A stretch of 64,000 nucleotides of DNA from Gammaproteobacteria bacterium (GTDB lineage: Bacteria; Pseudomonadota; Gammaproteobacteria; Pseudomonadales; Cellvibrionaceae): assembly GCA_004172865.1 (NCBI GenBank), contig SEBV01000005.1, positions 1 to 64,000 on the forward strand. Direction: 5' to 3'. The notes below the pieces were generated by a model. The model saw only the letters and a program-made list of their open reading frames with translations, was not told where the DNA came from and searched no databases. The position numbers and the translations under genes were made by a program. The stretch's first letter is position 1; each line of letters opens with the position of its first letter. Positions 1 through 9,209 of the stretch are shown here, in pieces.

Positions 1-96
1 CAACAGAGCAACTTGAACTTCAGGTGAGCCAGTGTCGCCAGCGGCTTGTTGGTACTCGGATACAATTGCAGCTTTTTCAGAAGCACTCAGTGCCAT
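1..96 (-). CDS. rpsO: Ribosomal protein S15 (N-terminal part, cut by window edge)
   Basis: The reverse strand from the ATG at 94-96 reads [16 protein letters not shown] and continues through [13 protein letters not shown] to the window edge, which is the typical N-terminus of S15, a primary 16S-binding protein of the 30S subunit. Only about 32 of roughly 89 residues are inside the window. A good ribosome binding site (GAGG, 104-107 on the complement) precedes the ATG. It lies 151 bases downstream of truB, the conserved truB-rpsO order. The leader in between can fold (see the inverted repeats at 129-239), which fits the known habit of S15 to control its own translation, although that mechanism is not proven here. 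Confidence 0.93.
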   Translation of the reverse strand, partial: MALSASEKAAIVSEYQQAAGDTGSPEVQVALL

Positions 97-128
97 GATA
101 TTTTCCTCAGTTAATATGCAAATAAATT

Positions 129-239
129 ACAGCCCGCCCGTGCATATTTACAGGTGGGTTGTCGCGATGATTATCACTCTCTATAGAAAGAGGATTTCAT
201 CGCAGGCTTTTTATCGATGAGCAATGCTGTATCGATAAA
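129..239 (-). promoter_or_regulatory. Inverted repeats in the truB-rpsO leader
   Basis: Two inverted repeats lie between truB and rpsO. TTTATCGAT (210-218) pairs perfectly with ATCGATAAA (231-239). Nearer rpsO, 129-138 pairs with 153-162 as a 10-bp stem containing two G-T (or A-C) positions. Neither is followed by a T-run on the coding strand, so they look like leader RNA structure and not terminators. S15 represses rpsO through leader structure in E. coli; a similar role here is inference. Confidence 0.35.
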
Positions 240-247
240 TTCTGATG

Positions 248-1213
248 CTACTGCTCGTTCGCCGAGCGGTTAGCAATAATTCGTTTTGGGGCTACGCGAC
301 CATCTTCGGTCAGCTCGCCCAAGCCCAGAAATTGTTGGCTTGAACCATCCGTTTCTGTGCAAAAGACGCGCACCATATCACCTTGCTCACCAACGCGATA
401 GACCTGTGGATCCATCACCGGGTTCCCTAACCGAAAGTAATGTGCGCTTGCTTCCGGCAGTATGATTGCAGGCAAACTAGCCACTGGCGCATCAGCACTC
501 AGCAGGTGTTTATCAAGCGCTTCATAACTCCCTTGCTCGAAGTATTTTTCAAGCGCTTCCAACGTTAAACATTGGTCCTCACCGAAAGGCCCGGCGGCAG
601 AGCGATGCAAAGTTTTCACATGCGCGCCACAACCCAATGCAAACCCTAAATCCTCGGCGATGGAACGAATGTAAGTGCCTTTACTGCAAGTGACATCTAC
701 ATCCACTTCTGCGCGTTCGCCAGAGCGAAAAGCTAAAATCTCTATCGCATAAACCGTAACGGGGCGCGGTTGACGCTCAATCTCAATGCCATCACGCGCT
801 AATTTATAGAGCGGTTGACCTTGGTGTTTCAACGCCGAAAACATGGACGGCACTTGCAAAATATCGCCAGTCAACGGAATCAAGGCTTGCTTAACAGCTT
901 CGAGCGTGACGCCTAGTGCCGACGCTTCCGCTACCACTTCGCCATCGGCATCACTGGTATTGGTTCGAACGCCTAACAAAAATGTACTGCGATAGCGTTT
1001 GTCGGCATCCAATAAAAACTGCGAAAACTTGGTCGCTTCGCCAAAGCACAGCGGCAACACACCGGTTGCTAAAGGATCAAGCGCACCGGTATGACCGGCT
1101 TTTTCCACAAAAAACAATCGCTTCGCACGTTGCAGGGCATGGTTTGAAGTCATGCCTGCAGGCTTCATCAACAACAAAACACCGTCGACAGGACGGCCTT
1201 TTCTACGCGCCAT
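248..1213 (-). CDS. truB: tRNA pseudouridine(55) synthase TruB
   Basis: Makes pseudouridine 55 in the T-loop of tRNAs. The 321-residue length fits the family. The catalytic motif AGHTGALDPLATG with its Asp is near residue 47, after the N-terminal DGVLLLMKPAGMTSN segment; a PUA-like C-terminal region follows (ALDKHLLSAD to the end). Its ATG overlaps the rbfA stop codon by one base (TAATG), so the two are translationally coupled in the metY-rimP-nusA-infB-rbfA-truB-rpsO operon. The product name is secure. Confidence 0.97.
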   Translation of the reverse strand: MARRKGRPVDGVLLLMKPAGMTSNHALQRAKRLFFVEKAGHTGALDPLATGVLPLCFGEATKFSQFLLDADKRYRSTFLLGVRTNTSDADGEVVAEASALGVTLEAVKQALIPLTGDILQVPSMFSALKHQGQPLYKLARDGIEIERQPRPVTVYAIEILAFRSGERAEVDVDVTCSKGTYIRSIAEDLGFALGCGAHVKTLHRSAAGPFGEDQCLTLEALEKYFEQGSYEALDKHLLSADAPVASLPAIILPEASAHYFRLGNPVMDPQVYRVGEQGDMVRVFCTETDGSSQQFLGLGELTEDGRVAPKRIIANRSANEQ

Positions 1214-1662
1214 TAAGCTTTCTCGCTGCCTGAATCACTATCATTAGCAGCATCGGCATTTGAACCAGCATCATCGCTCGGTTCTTCGTCCTGCGGGTGC
1301 AAACTATCTTCACGCACCGCGCGTTCAATCAAATACGACAACTCTTGTCCGCGAATCGCGGTTTTGTCATAAATAAACTGTAGCTTTGGCACCGAACGCA
1401 TGATCAATTCTTTAGCAATAAAACCGCGCAAAAAGCCGCTCGCTTTATTTAACACCGAAGCAGCTGCCAAACTCTCAGCTTCATTTTCAGCGCCCACGAA
1501 GGTTACATAAACCTTGGCATAAGCCATATCACGAGTCACGGTGACCGCATTGATATTGACCAAACCAATACGCGGGTCGCGAACTTCCTGAGCAATCACT
1601 TGCCCCAAAATCCGCTGAATCGCATCAGACACGCGGTCTGACCGAGTAAATTCTCTTGGCAT
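1213..1662 (-). CDS. rbfA: 30S ribosome-binding factor A
   Basis: Cold-shock-type factor that binds the 30S subunit and helps late 16S rRNA maturation. I start it at the ATG at 1660-1662 (MPREFTRSDRVSDAIQRIL), giving 149 residues; this matches other RbfA N-termini and has GAGG just upstream, whereas the longer in-frame version adds MFLRWR without support. The KH-like core contains VRDPRIGLVNINAV and VYVTFVG. The C-terminal 25 or so residues are a low-complexity acidic/serine tail (DEEPSDDAGSNADAANDSDS), common in RbfA. The gene sits between infB and truB. Confidence 0.95.
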   Translation of the reverse strand: MPREFTRSDRVSDAIQRILGQVIAQEVRDPRIGLVNINAVTVTRDMAYAKVYVTFVGAENEAESLAAASVLNKASGFLRGFIAKELIMRSVPKLQFIYDKTAIRGQELSYLIERAVREDSLHPQDEEPSDDAGSNADAANDSDSGSEKA

Positions 1663-1699
1663 TCGCCACCTCAAAAACATCGCATTTAAGTGCGATTAA

Positions 1700-1740
1700 A
1701 AATAACAAAGCCCCGAACATCGTTTAGATGCCGGGGCGCG
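1700..1740 (-). terminator. Hairpin and T-rich tract between infB and rbfA
   Basis: On the coding strand GCCCCG-GCATC pairs with GATG-tt-CGGGGC (outer arms 1732-1737 and 1710-1715, inner arms 1727-1730 and 1718-1721, loop 1722-1726), followed by TTTGTTATTTTTAA. It looks like an intrinsic terminator of moderate strength inside the operon, so rbfA-truB-rpsO probably depend on read-through or on another promoter. Confidence 0.55.
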
Positions 1741-1756
1741 CGGTTTTACGCAAGTC

Positions 1757-4486
1757 TTATAACTTACGTGCAACCTCTTTAACTTCGTAAACTTCGATCT
1801 GATCGCCGACTTTAACGTCGTAGTTCTTCACGCCGATACCACACTCAGTACCGTTACGAACTTCATTCACATCATCTTTGAAACGACGCAGAGATTCCAA
1901 TTCGCCTTGGAAAATCACCACATTGTCGCGCAATACGCGGATTGGTTTGCTGCGGTACACGGTACCTTCAACCACCATACAACCGGCAACTTGACCAAAT
2001 TTCGGCGAAGTGAAGACTTCACGTACGTTTGCAATACCAACGATGGTTTCGATACGCTCAGGATCGAGCATGCCGCTCAGTGCTGCTTTAATCTCATCCA
2101 GCAATTGGTAAATGATGCTGTAGTAACGAATGTCCACGCCTTCTGCTTCGGCGATACGACGCGTGTCGCCATCCGCACGAACGTTGAAGCCGAGTACGAT
2201 TGCACCAGTAGTCAAAGCGAGGTTTACGTCGTTTTCAGTAATTCCGCCGATACCGGAAGAAATCACGTTAACTTGAACTTCTTCGTTGCCTATATCCGCA
2301 AGCGATGACTGGATAGCTTCCAATGAACCGCGTACGTCTGCTTTAACAACCACAGACAGAATTTTCTTCTGACCAGCATCCATACCCGCAAACATATTTT
2401 CGAGTTTGGCAGCAGTGTGACGTGCAAGCTTCTCTTGACGCTCTTTCTCAGCACGGAACTGAGCCACTTCACGAGCTTTACGCTCGTCGGTCAGAACCAC
2501 GAAGTCATCACCGGCACTTGGTGCGGTATCCAAACCAAGGATTTCCACTGGCGTAGATGGGCCAGCTTCTTTCACTTGCTCGCCGCGCTCGTTGCTCATT
2601 GCACGTACACGACCATAGCTTTGGCCAGCAAGAATCAAATCGCCTTGCTTCAAAGTACCTTGCTGAATCAACAGAGTTGCAACAGTACCGCGACCTTTTT
2701 CAACGCGCGACTCAATTACAACACCTTTAGCCGCTGCGTTCACAACCGCATTCAGTTCGAGAACTTCTGCTTGCAGAGAAATCGCTTCCAACAACTCGTC
2801 AATGCCTTGACCAGTGTGCGCTGATACTTCAATAAACTGAGTATCGCCACCGTAGTTTTCAGGGATAACGCCCTTCACTACCAATTCGCTTTTTACGCGC
2901 TCTGGATCAGCACTGGCTTTATCGATTTTGTTAATCGCAACAACAATAGGTACGCCAGCAGCGCGCGCATGAAGAATCGCTTCTTCGGTTTGCGGCATTA
3001 CGCCGTCATCCGCTGCTACTACCAGAATAACGATGTCCGTTGCTCTTGCACCACGAGCACGCATAGCGGTAAACGCCGCGTGACCGGGGGTGTCGAGGAA
3101 AGTGATTTCACCACGGCTGGTCGGTACGCGGTAGGCACCAATATGCTGGGTAATACCACCGGCTTCGCCAGCAGCAACTTTCGCTTCACGAATGTAATCG
3201 AGCAGCGAGGTTTTACCATGGTCAACGTGACCCATAACGGTAACAACCGGCGCGCGATGAACCGTTTCACCTTCAGTTTCCAAAGATTTTTCCAAAGCGT
3301 GTTCAATAGCATCTGAGCTAACCAGGTTTGGCTGGTGGCCCATTTCTTCAACCAACAATGCCGCTGTATCCTGATCGATAGACTCGTTCATGGATGCCAT
3401 AACTCCCATCTTCATCAAACGCTTGATCACTTCGCCAACCTTAACGGTTAAGCGCTGCGCCAATTCGGAGACGACGATAGTTTCTGGTACATCAACTTCA
3501 TGAATGATTTTAGCCGTAGGCTTTTTGAATGCATGTTTGTTGTGCTTTTTGTGGCTTGCACGCAAGTGACTACGGCGGGCCAATACATCGCTATCTTCGC
3601 TTTCATCAGCAACGATATCCAACAACTCAACTTTACTGGTCTTCTTGCCAGCAGCGCCTTTCTTGGCAGTTTTACCGCCCGGGCCGCGCTTGCGAGAATC
3701 ACCGCTATCATCTGCGTCGTCGTCATGCTTATGGCTCTTTTTATGGCCATGACCATGTCCAACTTTAACGTCCTCAACGGGCGTAGCAACCGCCGGTTTC
3801 GGTTTGTTATGTGCAGGACGAGCAGCGGCAGCATCTTTCGCGACTGGCTTTTGCTCAGGGCGATTGCCATCTACAGGGCGCTTCGGAGGCTGTGCTGCCG
3901 GTTGCGGCTGACGTTTGGCTTCTTCACGCGCTTTAACATCGGCGAGACGTTGAGCCTCTTCCGATTGGCGACGCTCGATTGCAGCACGGCGCTTTTCTTC
4001 AACACCATCGGTGAAAGAAATGCGATGTGACGGCGCAGGAGCAGCTTCGCCAGTTGTCTCAGCCACAGCTTCGACCGGAGTTTCAACGACTAGGGGCTCA
4101 GGAGCAACCTCAACTACCGGCTCGCTAACCACTTCAGCAACTTGCTCAAACGCAACGTCTTCATGGTCTTCAGCTTGTACATCTTCATCATCACGCTTAA
4201 TGTAAGTTCGTTTTTTACGAACTTCTACGTTAACGGTTTTGCGCGCAGCGCCACTACCGGTTTTGATAGTCGTGGTGGTTTTACGCTGCAAGGTAATTTT
4301 CTTGGGCTCGCCCGTCGCCTCGCCGTGACTGGTTTTTAGAAAAGCCAACAAACGCTGCTTTTCATCGTCAGATACGCGCGCGTCAGGCGACTTTTGGCTC
4401 AAGCCTGCTTCTTGCATTTGTTTTAGCAATCGATCAACCGGTGCACCGACCGATTTGGCGAGTTCGCTAACTGTTACTTCTGCCAT
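1757..4486 (-). CDS. infB: Translation initiation factor IF-2
   Basis: GTPase that places initiator tRNA on the 30S subunit and drives subunit joining. It is 909 residues. There is an N-terminal IF2N domain ([20 protein letters not shown]), then a long charged Glu/Lys/Arg/Ala-rich linker with a His-rich patch ([12 protein letters not shown] near 244), and a second IF2N-like subdomain near 335. The G domain has [11 protein letters not shown] from 419, DTPGHAAF (G3), NKID (G4) and SAHTG (G5). IF2 domains II-IV follow to the C-terminus. Internal starts giving shorter isoforms, as in E. coli, are possible but not evident. The partner initiator tRNA metY heads the same operon. Confidence 0.98.
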   Translation of the reverse strand: MAEVTVSELAKSVGAPVDRLLKQMQEAGLSQKSPDARVSDDEKQRLLAFLKTSHGEATGEPKKITLQRKTTTTIKTGSGAARKTVNVEVRKKRTYIKRDDEDVQAEDHEDVAFEQVAEVVSEPVVEVAPEPLVVETPVEAVAETTGEAAPAPSHRISFTDGVEEKRRAAIERRQSEEAQRLADVKAREEAKRQPQPAAQPPKRPVDGNRPEQKPVAKDAAAARPAHNKPKPAVATPVEDVKVGHGHGHKKSHKHDDDADDSGDSRKRGPGGKTAKKGAAGKKTSKVELLDIVADESEDSDVLARRSHLRASHKKHNKHAFKKPTAKIIHEVDVPETIVVSELAQRLTVKVGEVIKRLMKMGVMASMNESIDQDTAALLVEEMGHQPNLVSSDAIEHALEKSLETEGETVHRAPVVTVMGHVDHGKTSLLDYIREAKVAAGEAGGITQHIGAYRVPTSRGEITFLDTPGHAAFTAMRARGARATDIVILVVAADDGVMPQTEEAILHARAAGVPIVVAINKIDKASADPERVKSELVVKGVIPENYGGDTQFIEVSAHTGQGIDELLEAISLQAEVLELNAVVNAAAKGVVIESRVEKGRGTVATLLIQQGTLKQGDLILAGQSYGRVRAMSNERGEQVKEAGPSTPVEILGLDTAPSAGDDFVVLTDERKAREVAQFRAEKERQEKLARHTAAKLENMFAGMDAGQKKILSVVVKADVRGSLEAIQSSLADIGNEEVQVNVISSGIGGITENDVNLALTTGAIVLGFNVRADGDTRRIAEAEGVDIRYYSIIYQLLDEIKAALSGMLDPERIETIVGIANVREVFTSPKFGQVAGCMVVEGTVYRSKPIRVLRDNVVIFQGELESLRRFKDDVNEVRNGTECGIGVKNYDVKVGDQIEVYEVKEVARKL

Positions 4487-4537
4487 TGTTTTTCCTCAGG
4501 GATAGTTCTTGGCTCAAAATTGGGGGCAAGGTTTACA

Positions 4538-6019
4538 TTATGCAAACCATGGCTCACGAGCTTTCATAATCAGCGCAGCTGCGCGGGTGGCGTCAACACC
4601 TTCCAGACCCAACAAATCGTCTACCGATTGTTCAGCCAAATCTTCCATAGTGATGATGCCACGGCCTGCAAGGCTGATCGCTAGAGCTTGATCCATACCT
4701 TCCATATTGAGTAAATCTTCTGCCGGAGCTACACCTTCCAAACGTTCTTCCGATGCCAAAGCTTGCGTCAACAAGGCATCTTTAGCACGAGCACGCAATT
4801 CTTCGGCGATGTCTTCATCAAAACCTTCAATTGCCAGCATTTCTTCAAGCGGTACGTAGGCAACTTCTTCGAGGGTGGTGAAACCTTCTTCTACCAATAC
4901 CGCAGCAACGTCTTCGTCAACATCCAAGGCATTCATGAAAATCTGGATGAAACTACCAGATTCAGCTTGTTGCTTGGCTTGCCAATCGGCAACGCTCATG
5001 ACGTTGATGTTCCAGCCGGTTAAATCGCACGCTAAACGCACGTTTTGACCGCCGCGACCAATCGCCATGGCTAAATTGTCTTCGTTTACTGCCAAATCCA
5101 TTGAACCTGCATCTTCATCAACAACGATGGATTCAATTTCAGCGGGCGACATAGCGTTGATAACAAATTGCGCCGGGTTATCGTCCCACAACACAATATC
5201 AACACGCTCGTTGCCAAGTTCGTTCGATACCGCTTGTACACGCGAACCGCGCATACCGACGCAAGCGCCTACTGGATCGATACGACCATCATTTGTTTTT
5301 ACTGCAATTTTCGCGCGCAAACCTGGGTCACGAGCAGCGCCTTTGATTTCAATAATATCTTCAGCGATTTCCGGCACTTCGATTTTGAAAAGTTCTACCA
5401 ACATTTGTGGATGAGAACGGCTCAAAAATAATTGCGGGCCACGATTTTCATTGCGCACTTCCAATAACAAAGCGCGAATGCGATCGCCCATACGGAAAAT
5501 TTCACGACCGATTAATTGATCACGCGGTAACAAGCCTTCTGCGTTATTACCGAGGTCAACAATAATGCTATCGCGTGTCACTTTTTTAACAGTGCCGCTA
5601 ATTAATTCGCCCATACGGTCGCGATATTCGTCAACCATTTGCGCACGTTCAGCTTCGCGAACTTTTTGCACAATAACTTGTTTTGCAGTTTGTGCTGCAA
5701 TGCGGCCGAAGTCAGCGTTTTCAATTTTTTCGCGATAGATTTCGCCAACTTTTGCAGACGAATCTTTTTCACGGGCTTCATCTAAATAAAGTTGTGTACC
5801 TAACTCTGCCATTACATCGTCAGCAACTACATCCCACGTACGGAAAGTTTCGTAGTCGCCAGTTTGGCGATTAATATTCACTGCGATCGTTGAATCTTCG
5901 TCAAAACGTTTTTTGGTGGCCATTGCCAAAGCGCTTTCAATCGCCTGGAAAATTAATTCTTTATCGACACCTTTTTCGTTAGACACTGCATCAGCGACTA
6001 ATAAAATCTCTTTTGCCAT
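4538..6019 (-). CDS. nusA: Transcription elongation/termination factor NusA
   Basis: RNA polymerase-bound factor for pausing, intrinsic termination and antitermination. It is 493 residues, close to E. coli NusA (495). Order: N-terminal RNAP-binding domain (to about 125), S1 domain ([20 protein letters not shown]), KH1 and KH2 ([28 protein letters not shown]), then two C-terminal acidic HhH-type repeats ([30 protein letters not shown]). Presence of the acidic repeats places it with enterobacterial/pseudomonad NusA. It is followed by infB after about 50 bases. Confidence 0.98.
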   Translation of the reverse strand: MAKEILLVADAVSNEKGVDKELIFQAIESALAMATKKRFDEDSTIAVNINRQTGDYETFRTWDVVADDVMAELGTQLYLDEAREKDSSAKVGEIYREKIENADFGRIAAQTAKQVIVQKVREAERAQMVDEYRDRMGELISGTVKKVTRDSIIVDLGNNAEGLLPRDQLIGREIFRMGDRIRALLLEVRNENRGPQLFLSRSHPQMLVELFKIEVPEIAEDIIEIKGAARDPGLRAKIAVKTNDGRIDPVGACVGMRGSRVQAVSNELGNERVDIVLWDDNPAQFVINAMSPAEIESIVVDEDAGSMDLAVNEDNLAMAIGRGGQNVRLACDLTGWNINVMSVADWQAKQQAESGSFIQIFMNALDVDEDVAAVLVEEGFTTLEEVAYVPLEEMLAIEGFDEDIAEELRARAKDALLTQALASEERLEGVAPAEDLLNMEGMDQALAISLAGRGIITMEDLAEQSVDDLLGLEGVDATRAAALIMKAREPWFA

Positions 6020-6045
6020 TATTTAACCTCTGTTAACTCCTGAAG

Positions 6046-6064
6046 CTAATCGCACTGCGATTAG
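6046..6064 (-). promoter_or_regulatory. Perfect 8-bp hairpin upstream of nusA
   Basis: CTAATCGC (6046-6053), a 3-base loop and GCGATTAG (6057-6064) lie in the 131-base gap between rimP and nusA, 26 bases before the nusA ATG and just upstream of the GAGG ribosome binding site. No T-run follows on the coding strand. It may be an RNA structure affecting nusA translation or a processing site; this is inference. Confidence 0.35.
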
Positions 6065-6150
6065 ATAACGGGTGGCTGAAAATACGTGCAACTTTTTATT
6101 TGAATCGCACATGATTAAAAACAATTCTTTAACTTAATTTTTTGAAGAAA

Positions 6151-6663
6151 TTATTTTTCTTCTGATTTGCTTTTTTCTTTTAAGCCATCAATTTTCGCGA
6201 TAATTTCATCGTAGCGCGGCACAATATTGGCCTTATCGATAGCATCAACGGGAAGCAAAATTTCTTTGCCTTCAACATTAATAATTACATCTTCATTTTC
6301 AACTTTTACGATGTCACCTTTAAAACGACGACGACCATCGCGCGCCATACGCAAGCGTACGTTTACCGTCTCGCCCACATAACGTGCATAGTGCGCTGCA
6401 GAATATAAAGGACGATCAATACCGGGCGATGAAACCTCAAGTGTGTATTCGCCATCGATGGGATCTTCAACATCCATCACCGCGCTAATTTGACGGCTGA
6501 CTTTTTCACAATCTTCCAGCGATACGCCAGACGGACCATCAATAAAAATTCGCAGCGTTGTGTAACGACCTTGGGTTAAATATTCCAATCCCCAAAGTTC
6601 ACAACCTAAAGAAGCTACTACGGGCTCGATCAGGTTGTGCAATATTTCTTGCTTTGATGCCAT
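6151..6663 (-). CDS. rimP: Ribosome maturation factor RimP
   Basis: Needed for maturation of the 30S subunit. The 170 residues contain the family signatures ELWGLEYLTQGRYTTLRIFI, the VSLEDCEKVSRQISAVMDVED segment and LEVSSPGIDRPL, followed by the SH3-like C-terminal domain (ENEDVIINVEGKEILLPVD) and a lysine/glutamate-rich tail. It is first protein gene of the nusA-infB operon and lies 326 bases after metY, as in E. coli. Confidence 0.96.
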   Translation of the reverse strand: MASKQEILHNLIEPVVASLGCELWGLEYLTQGRYTTLRIFIDGPSGVSLEDCEKVSRQISAVMDVEDPIDGEYTLEVSSPGIDRPLYSAAHYARYVGETVNVRLRMARDGRRRFKGDIVKVENEDVIINVEGKEILLPVDAIDKANIVPRYDEIIAKIDGLKEKSKSEEK

Positions 6664-6989
6664 GCCTTAAAACCTTCCCACGCGGGATATAAAATTCTAA
6701 AAAATCAAACCCTAGAAAACACAAATGGGCACAAGGCCCATTGATCGATACTGCATATGCGGTTGCGAAAACTCTTAATAATTTATTAAGACACACAACC
6801 CGTCGATGGGGCCAAACCCGGCTGAACCTACCAGCACAAACGACACATACAAAAAAACCCCATAAAGGGGCTTTTTTAAGCTGAGTAGCTACGTTGGCTA
6901 ACTCAGAAAATCTGTTAGTGGAAATTCAACTGGAATCTCACACCGCTCTGTAGAAAACTCTTTATGAAAATTATCTACAGATAAAAATT
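6664..6989 (-). other. metY-rimP intergenic leader
   Basis: This 326-base stretch has no convincing gene. It holds a terminator-like hairpin near 6850-6877, an AT-rich perfect palindrome at 6774-6790 (CTTAATAA t TTATTAAG), and a second hairpin, ATGGGC (6725-6730) with GCCCAT (6736-6741), followed on the coding strand by TTTGTGTTTTC. The succession of terminator-like hairpins between metY and rimP parallels the attenuated metY-rimP leader of E. coli. Confidence 0.5.
6850..6877 (-). terminator. Intrinsic terminator after metY
   Basis: CCCC and GGGG arms (6858-6861 and 6867-6870) are flanked by A7 and T6 tracts, extending the stem to AAAAAACCCC/GGGGCTTTTTT. It is symmetric and could work in both directions; on the minus strand it ends the tRNA transcript or acts as an attenuator before rimP. 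Confidence 0.7.
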
Positions 6990-7066
<77 letters not shown>

Positions 7067-7106
7067 TCCGTAACTCAATTTTGCTTACGCCTAACTGAGG
7101 TCGCGC

Positions 7107-7135
7107 AGTATAGGGATGTGACCCCACGCGGTCAA
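7107..7135 (-). promoter_or_regulatory. Sigma-70 promoter of metY operon
   Basis: On the complement, TTGACC (-35, 7130-7135), an exactly 17-base spacer and TATACT (-10, 7107-7112) give a near-consensus promoter. The start should be near 7100, some 34 bases before the tRNA. The discriminator after the -10 is GC-rich (GCGCGACC), the hallmark of stringently controlled stable-RNA promoters. Confidence 0.85.
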
Positions 7136-7216
7136 GTAAAACTTTACAGCTCAATTACTTAATTAATGCCTGACATAATGTAGAGGTAAATAATGACGTC
7201 GTGATGACAGGCAAGA

Positions 7217-8113
7217 TCAAACACTGGTATTGAAGAAATTCCCGGAGCCTGACAAGCCTTTCACCGCGCCAATTTCAACGAGGCGACGACTGATATCAAA
7301 GGTAGTACGAGCAGACTTGGCAAATATCTCTGCGCGCTCCTGACTGCTGCGATCAAGGTCAAGACGCTGTTTTTCCTCTTCACGCTTAACTTCGCTACGC
7401 AACTCTTCTTCTTTATCATCTTGCTCTTTAGCTTCAGATTTCTGCGCGCTAACTTTGCCTTCAGACTTCAACTGATCTTGCTGCACTTCAGATGCACTTT
7501 GCGTCGCTAACTGAGCGCGCGCTTCATTTTCGAGGCTTGCAGCTTGGGAGGCAACACGACGATCTTGGGATGAAGGGTCAGCAGGGGCATTAGCGGCCAT
7601 ACGAATTTGCTGGGCTTTACGAATAGTCGCTTCAGGATCATTAGGGATGGGCGAAGTGTTAATAGAAACTTCACCGCCCACGGCATAACTAATGCCATCA
7701 GGCCCACGCACAAAAGAATAAGTAGTTGTACCGGCATATTGACCAGCAACGGCGGAATGGGCCTGCTCATGAGCGCGTACAGCACGATCGACAGTTGCCA
7801 ACTCATCAATTTGTTTTTGCTCTTTCTCTAAACGGTCTTTTTCATTTGGGTCTGATTCGCCTTGCGAACTGCGCGATTGCACTGGCGCTTGGCCACCACC
7901 GCTAACGCGTAATTTTTCGCTTTGTTCGTTGGGGCGATCCTCAGGGGAGCGGCGATTTTGGCTTGCGGATGATCCAGCAGGTTCTTCCAACGCCTTTAAG
8001 CTGGACGTTTTTAATTCAGCCGATTCCAATCCAACTGTCTGCCGCCCAATTGGCGCATAGGGCGCAACTATACTGGCACTGGTTGATGAAATTGAACTGA
8101 CCACCTTGATCAC
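7217..8113 (-). CDS. Putative metalloprotease, SprA-related family
   Basis: A 298-residue protein with a GTG start. The centre carries TVDRAVRAHEQAHSAVAGQYAG, with an HExxH zinc-binding motif at residues 115-119, followed by the family block PDGISYAVGGEVSINTSPIP and PEATIRKAQQIRMAANAPADPS. This matches the SprA-related putative metalloprotease family. The regions on both sides are disordered, rich in Gln/Ser/Glu and partly coiled coil. There is no signal peptide or membrane segment. It begins 17 bases after the small gene at 8131-8385, so the two are probably cotranscribed. The family assignment is good; the substrate is unknown. Confidence 0.75.
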   Translation of the reverse strand: MIKVVSSISSTSASIVAPYAPIGRQTVGLESAELKTSSLKALEEPAGSSASQNRRSPEDRPNEQSEKLRVSGGGQAPVQSRSSQGESDPNEKDRLEKEQKQIDELATVDRAVRAHEQAHSAVAGQYAGTTTYSFVRGPDGISYAVGGEVSINTSPIPNDPEATIRKAQQIRMAANAPADPSSQDRRVASQAASLENEARAQLATQSASEVQQDQLKSEGKVSAQKSEAKEQDDKEEELRSEVKREEEKQRLDLDRSSQERAEIFAKSARTTFDISRRLVEIGAVKGLSGSGNFFNTSV

Positions 8114-8130
8114 CCTAACCTGTTAATGAC

Positions 8131-8385
8131 TCACGCTCGCGTTTTGAGCAGAGTTCCTATGGTTTCATCCGCCGCTTTCACGATTTTTGCAGATGCATCA
8201 AAGACTTGTGTTTGCGCTTTAATATTAAACAGCGATTCAACTACATCATTTTTTGCTGGATTGTCACGCTCGGTAGTACCGGCTTTTACAATTTGTTGCG
8301 CTGAACGGGAAATTTCGGCTTGGCTGCGTTGCATGCCAATTAGGCCTTGGTTTACTGCTGAACCACTAACTGAACCTACGTCCAT
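8131..8385 (-). CDS. Small flagellar rod/hook-like terminal-domain protein
   Basis: An 84-residue protein. I start it at the ATG at 8383-8385 (MDVGSVSGSAVNQGL), which has GAGG upstream; an in-frame extension of 14 residues lacks support. The C-terminal half (DVVESLFNIKAQTQVFDASA, then KIVKAADETIGTLL) closely follows the pattern of the C-terminal helix of flagellar axial proteins (FlgB/C/E/F/G type: VEEMVNL..AQRAYEANAKVI.TADEML.TLL), and the N-terminus resembles their first helix (GLIGMQRSQAEISRSAQQI). The large central domain of those proteins is absent. No flagellar genes are nearby. Function unknown; similarity was judged by eye. Confidence 0.6.
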   Translation of the reverse strand: MDVGSVSGSAVNQGLIGMQRSQAEISRSAQQIVKAGTTERDNPAKNDVVESLFNIKAQTQVFDASAKIVKAADETIGTLLKTRA

Positions 8386-8534
8386 TATTTTGCCCTCGCA
8401 AAAAATACAGGAAAGACTTTCTACCAATTAATTCTACGCGCGAACATGATTAAAAAACAGGCAAACCTGCCGCTTTAACGAGGATTTTAAGACGAGTTTG
8501 GATTAAGAACGGAAAAAATATAACAAGTCGTAAC

Positions 8535-9209
8535 TTATGGCTGCTTTTTAAACAAACCATGTTCTGACTGAATCTTCGAGATAAACCTCGCCTGATCAAA
8601 CACACCTTGGGCGGTTAAACGATTAGCGACTGGTAACCCGGCAGCGCGGAGCGCGTTACCACTCCAGGTATTACAGTTACTAAAAATCCCGTAGGAGCTT
8701 TTAGACCGGAAAAATGAACCCATGGCATCGCCAAAAGCTGGCAGGCGGATTAACTCGCCCTGATCATCAACGGCAATTGAATTACCCAAATAGACTAGCA
8801 ATTGATGCAAACCTTGATCGGTAACCGCCAGCGGAACTATGGTTTCCGTCGGAATTTCGGTGAAAGGTTCATAATCGTAAGGTAGCAACTGCACCGCCGA
8901 GTACCCGGAAGCAACCAGAGCTTTGGCCGCAGCGCTCACCGATTTATTTTTGCCGGTAAAGTAATCGCCATCGCCCCAGCCAACGCGTGCATATTTTTGA
9001 TTTTTTAAATCAGGTGCTAATTTGGGAATTTGGGTGGCAAGAATTTTTGCCTCCACCAATACGCTCGTGTGCCAGCCGCGATAAATAAAATAAATTGTAT
9101 GCTTTGTATTGGCGACTGGAATATCTTGATTGCGCGGCATGGTCGCACAACCTGTGAGAAAAAAACTCACAACCAACATCATCCAAATTTGAAATTTAAT
9201 TATGTTCAT
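8535..9209 (-). CDS. DUF2459-type lipoprotein downstream of bioD
   Basis: A 224-residue putative lipoprotein: signal peptide MNIIKFQIWMMLVVSFFLTGC with a lipobox ending at Cys21. The body (YFIYRGWHTSVLVEA, ARVGWGDGDYFTG, SYGIFSNCNTWSGNALRAAG) matches the DUF2459/TIGR02117 family of unknown function; the conserved His, Asp and the Cys-Asn pair in SNCNTW recall papain-like NlpC or DUF4105-type folds, which is a guess. Its ATG overlaps the bioD stop (ATGA), so it is translated as the last gene of the biotin operon, although no link to biotin is known. Confidence 0.75.
   Translation of the reverse strand: MNIIKFQIWMMLVVSFFLTGCATMPRNQDIPVANTKHTIYFIYRGWHTSVLVEAKILATQIPKLAPDLKNQKYARVGWGDGDYFTGKNKSVSAAAKALVASGYSAVQLLPYDYEPFTEIPTETIVPLAVTDQGLHQLLVYLGNSIAVDDQGELIRLPAFGDAMGSFFRSKSSYGIFSNCNTWSGNALRAAGLPVANRLTAQGVFDQARFISKIQSEHGLFKKQP

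Noticed and set aside
3500-4030. Long antisense open frame inside infB
   Set aside because: It is a by-product of the charged, repetitive codons of the IF-2 linker; no start signal or protein-like features.
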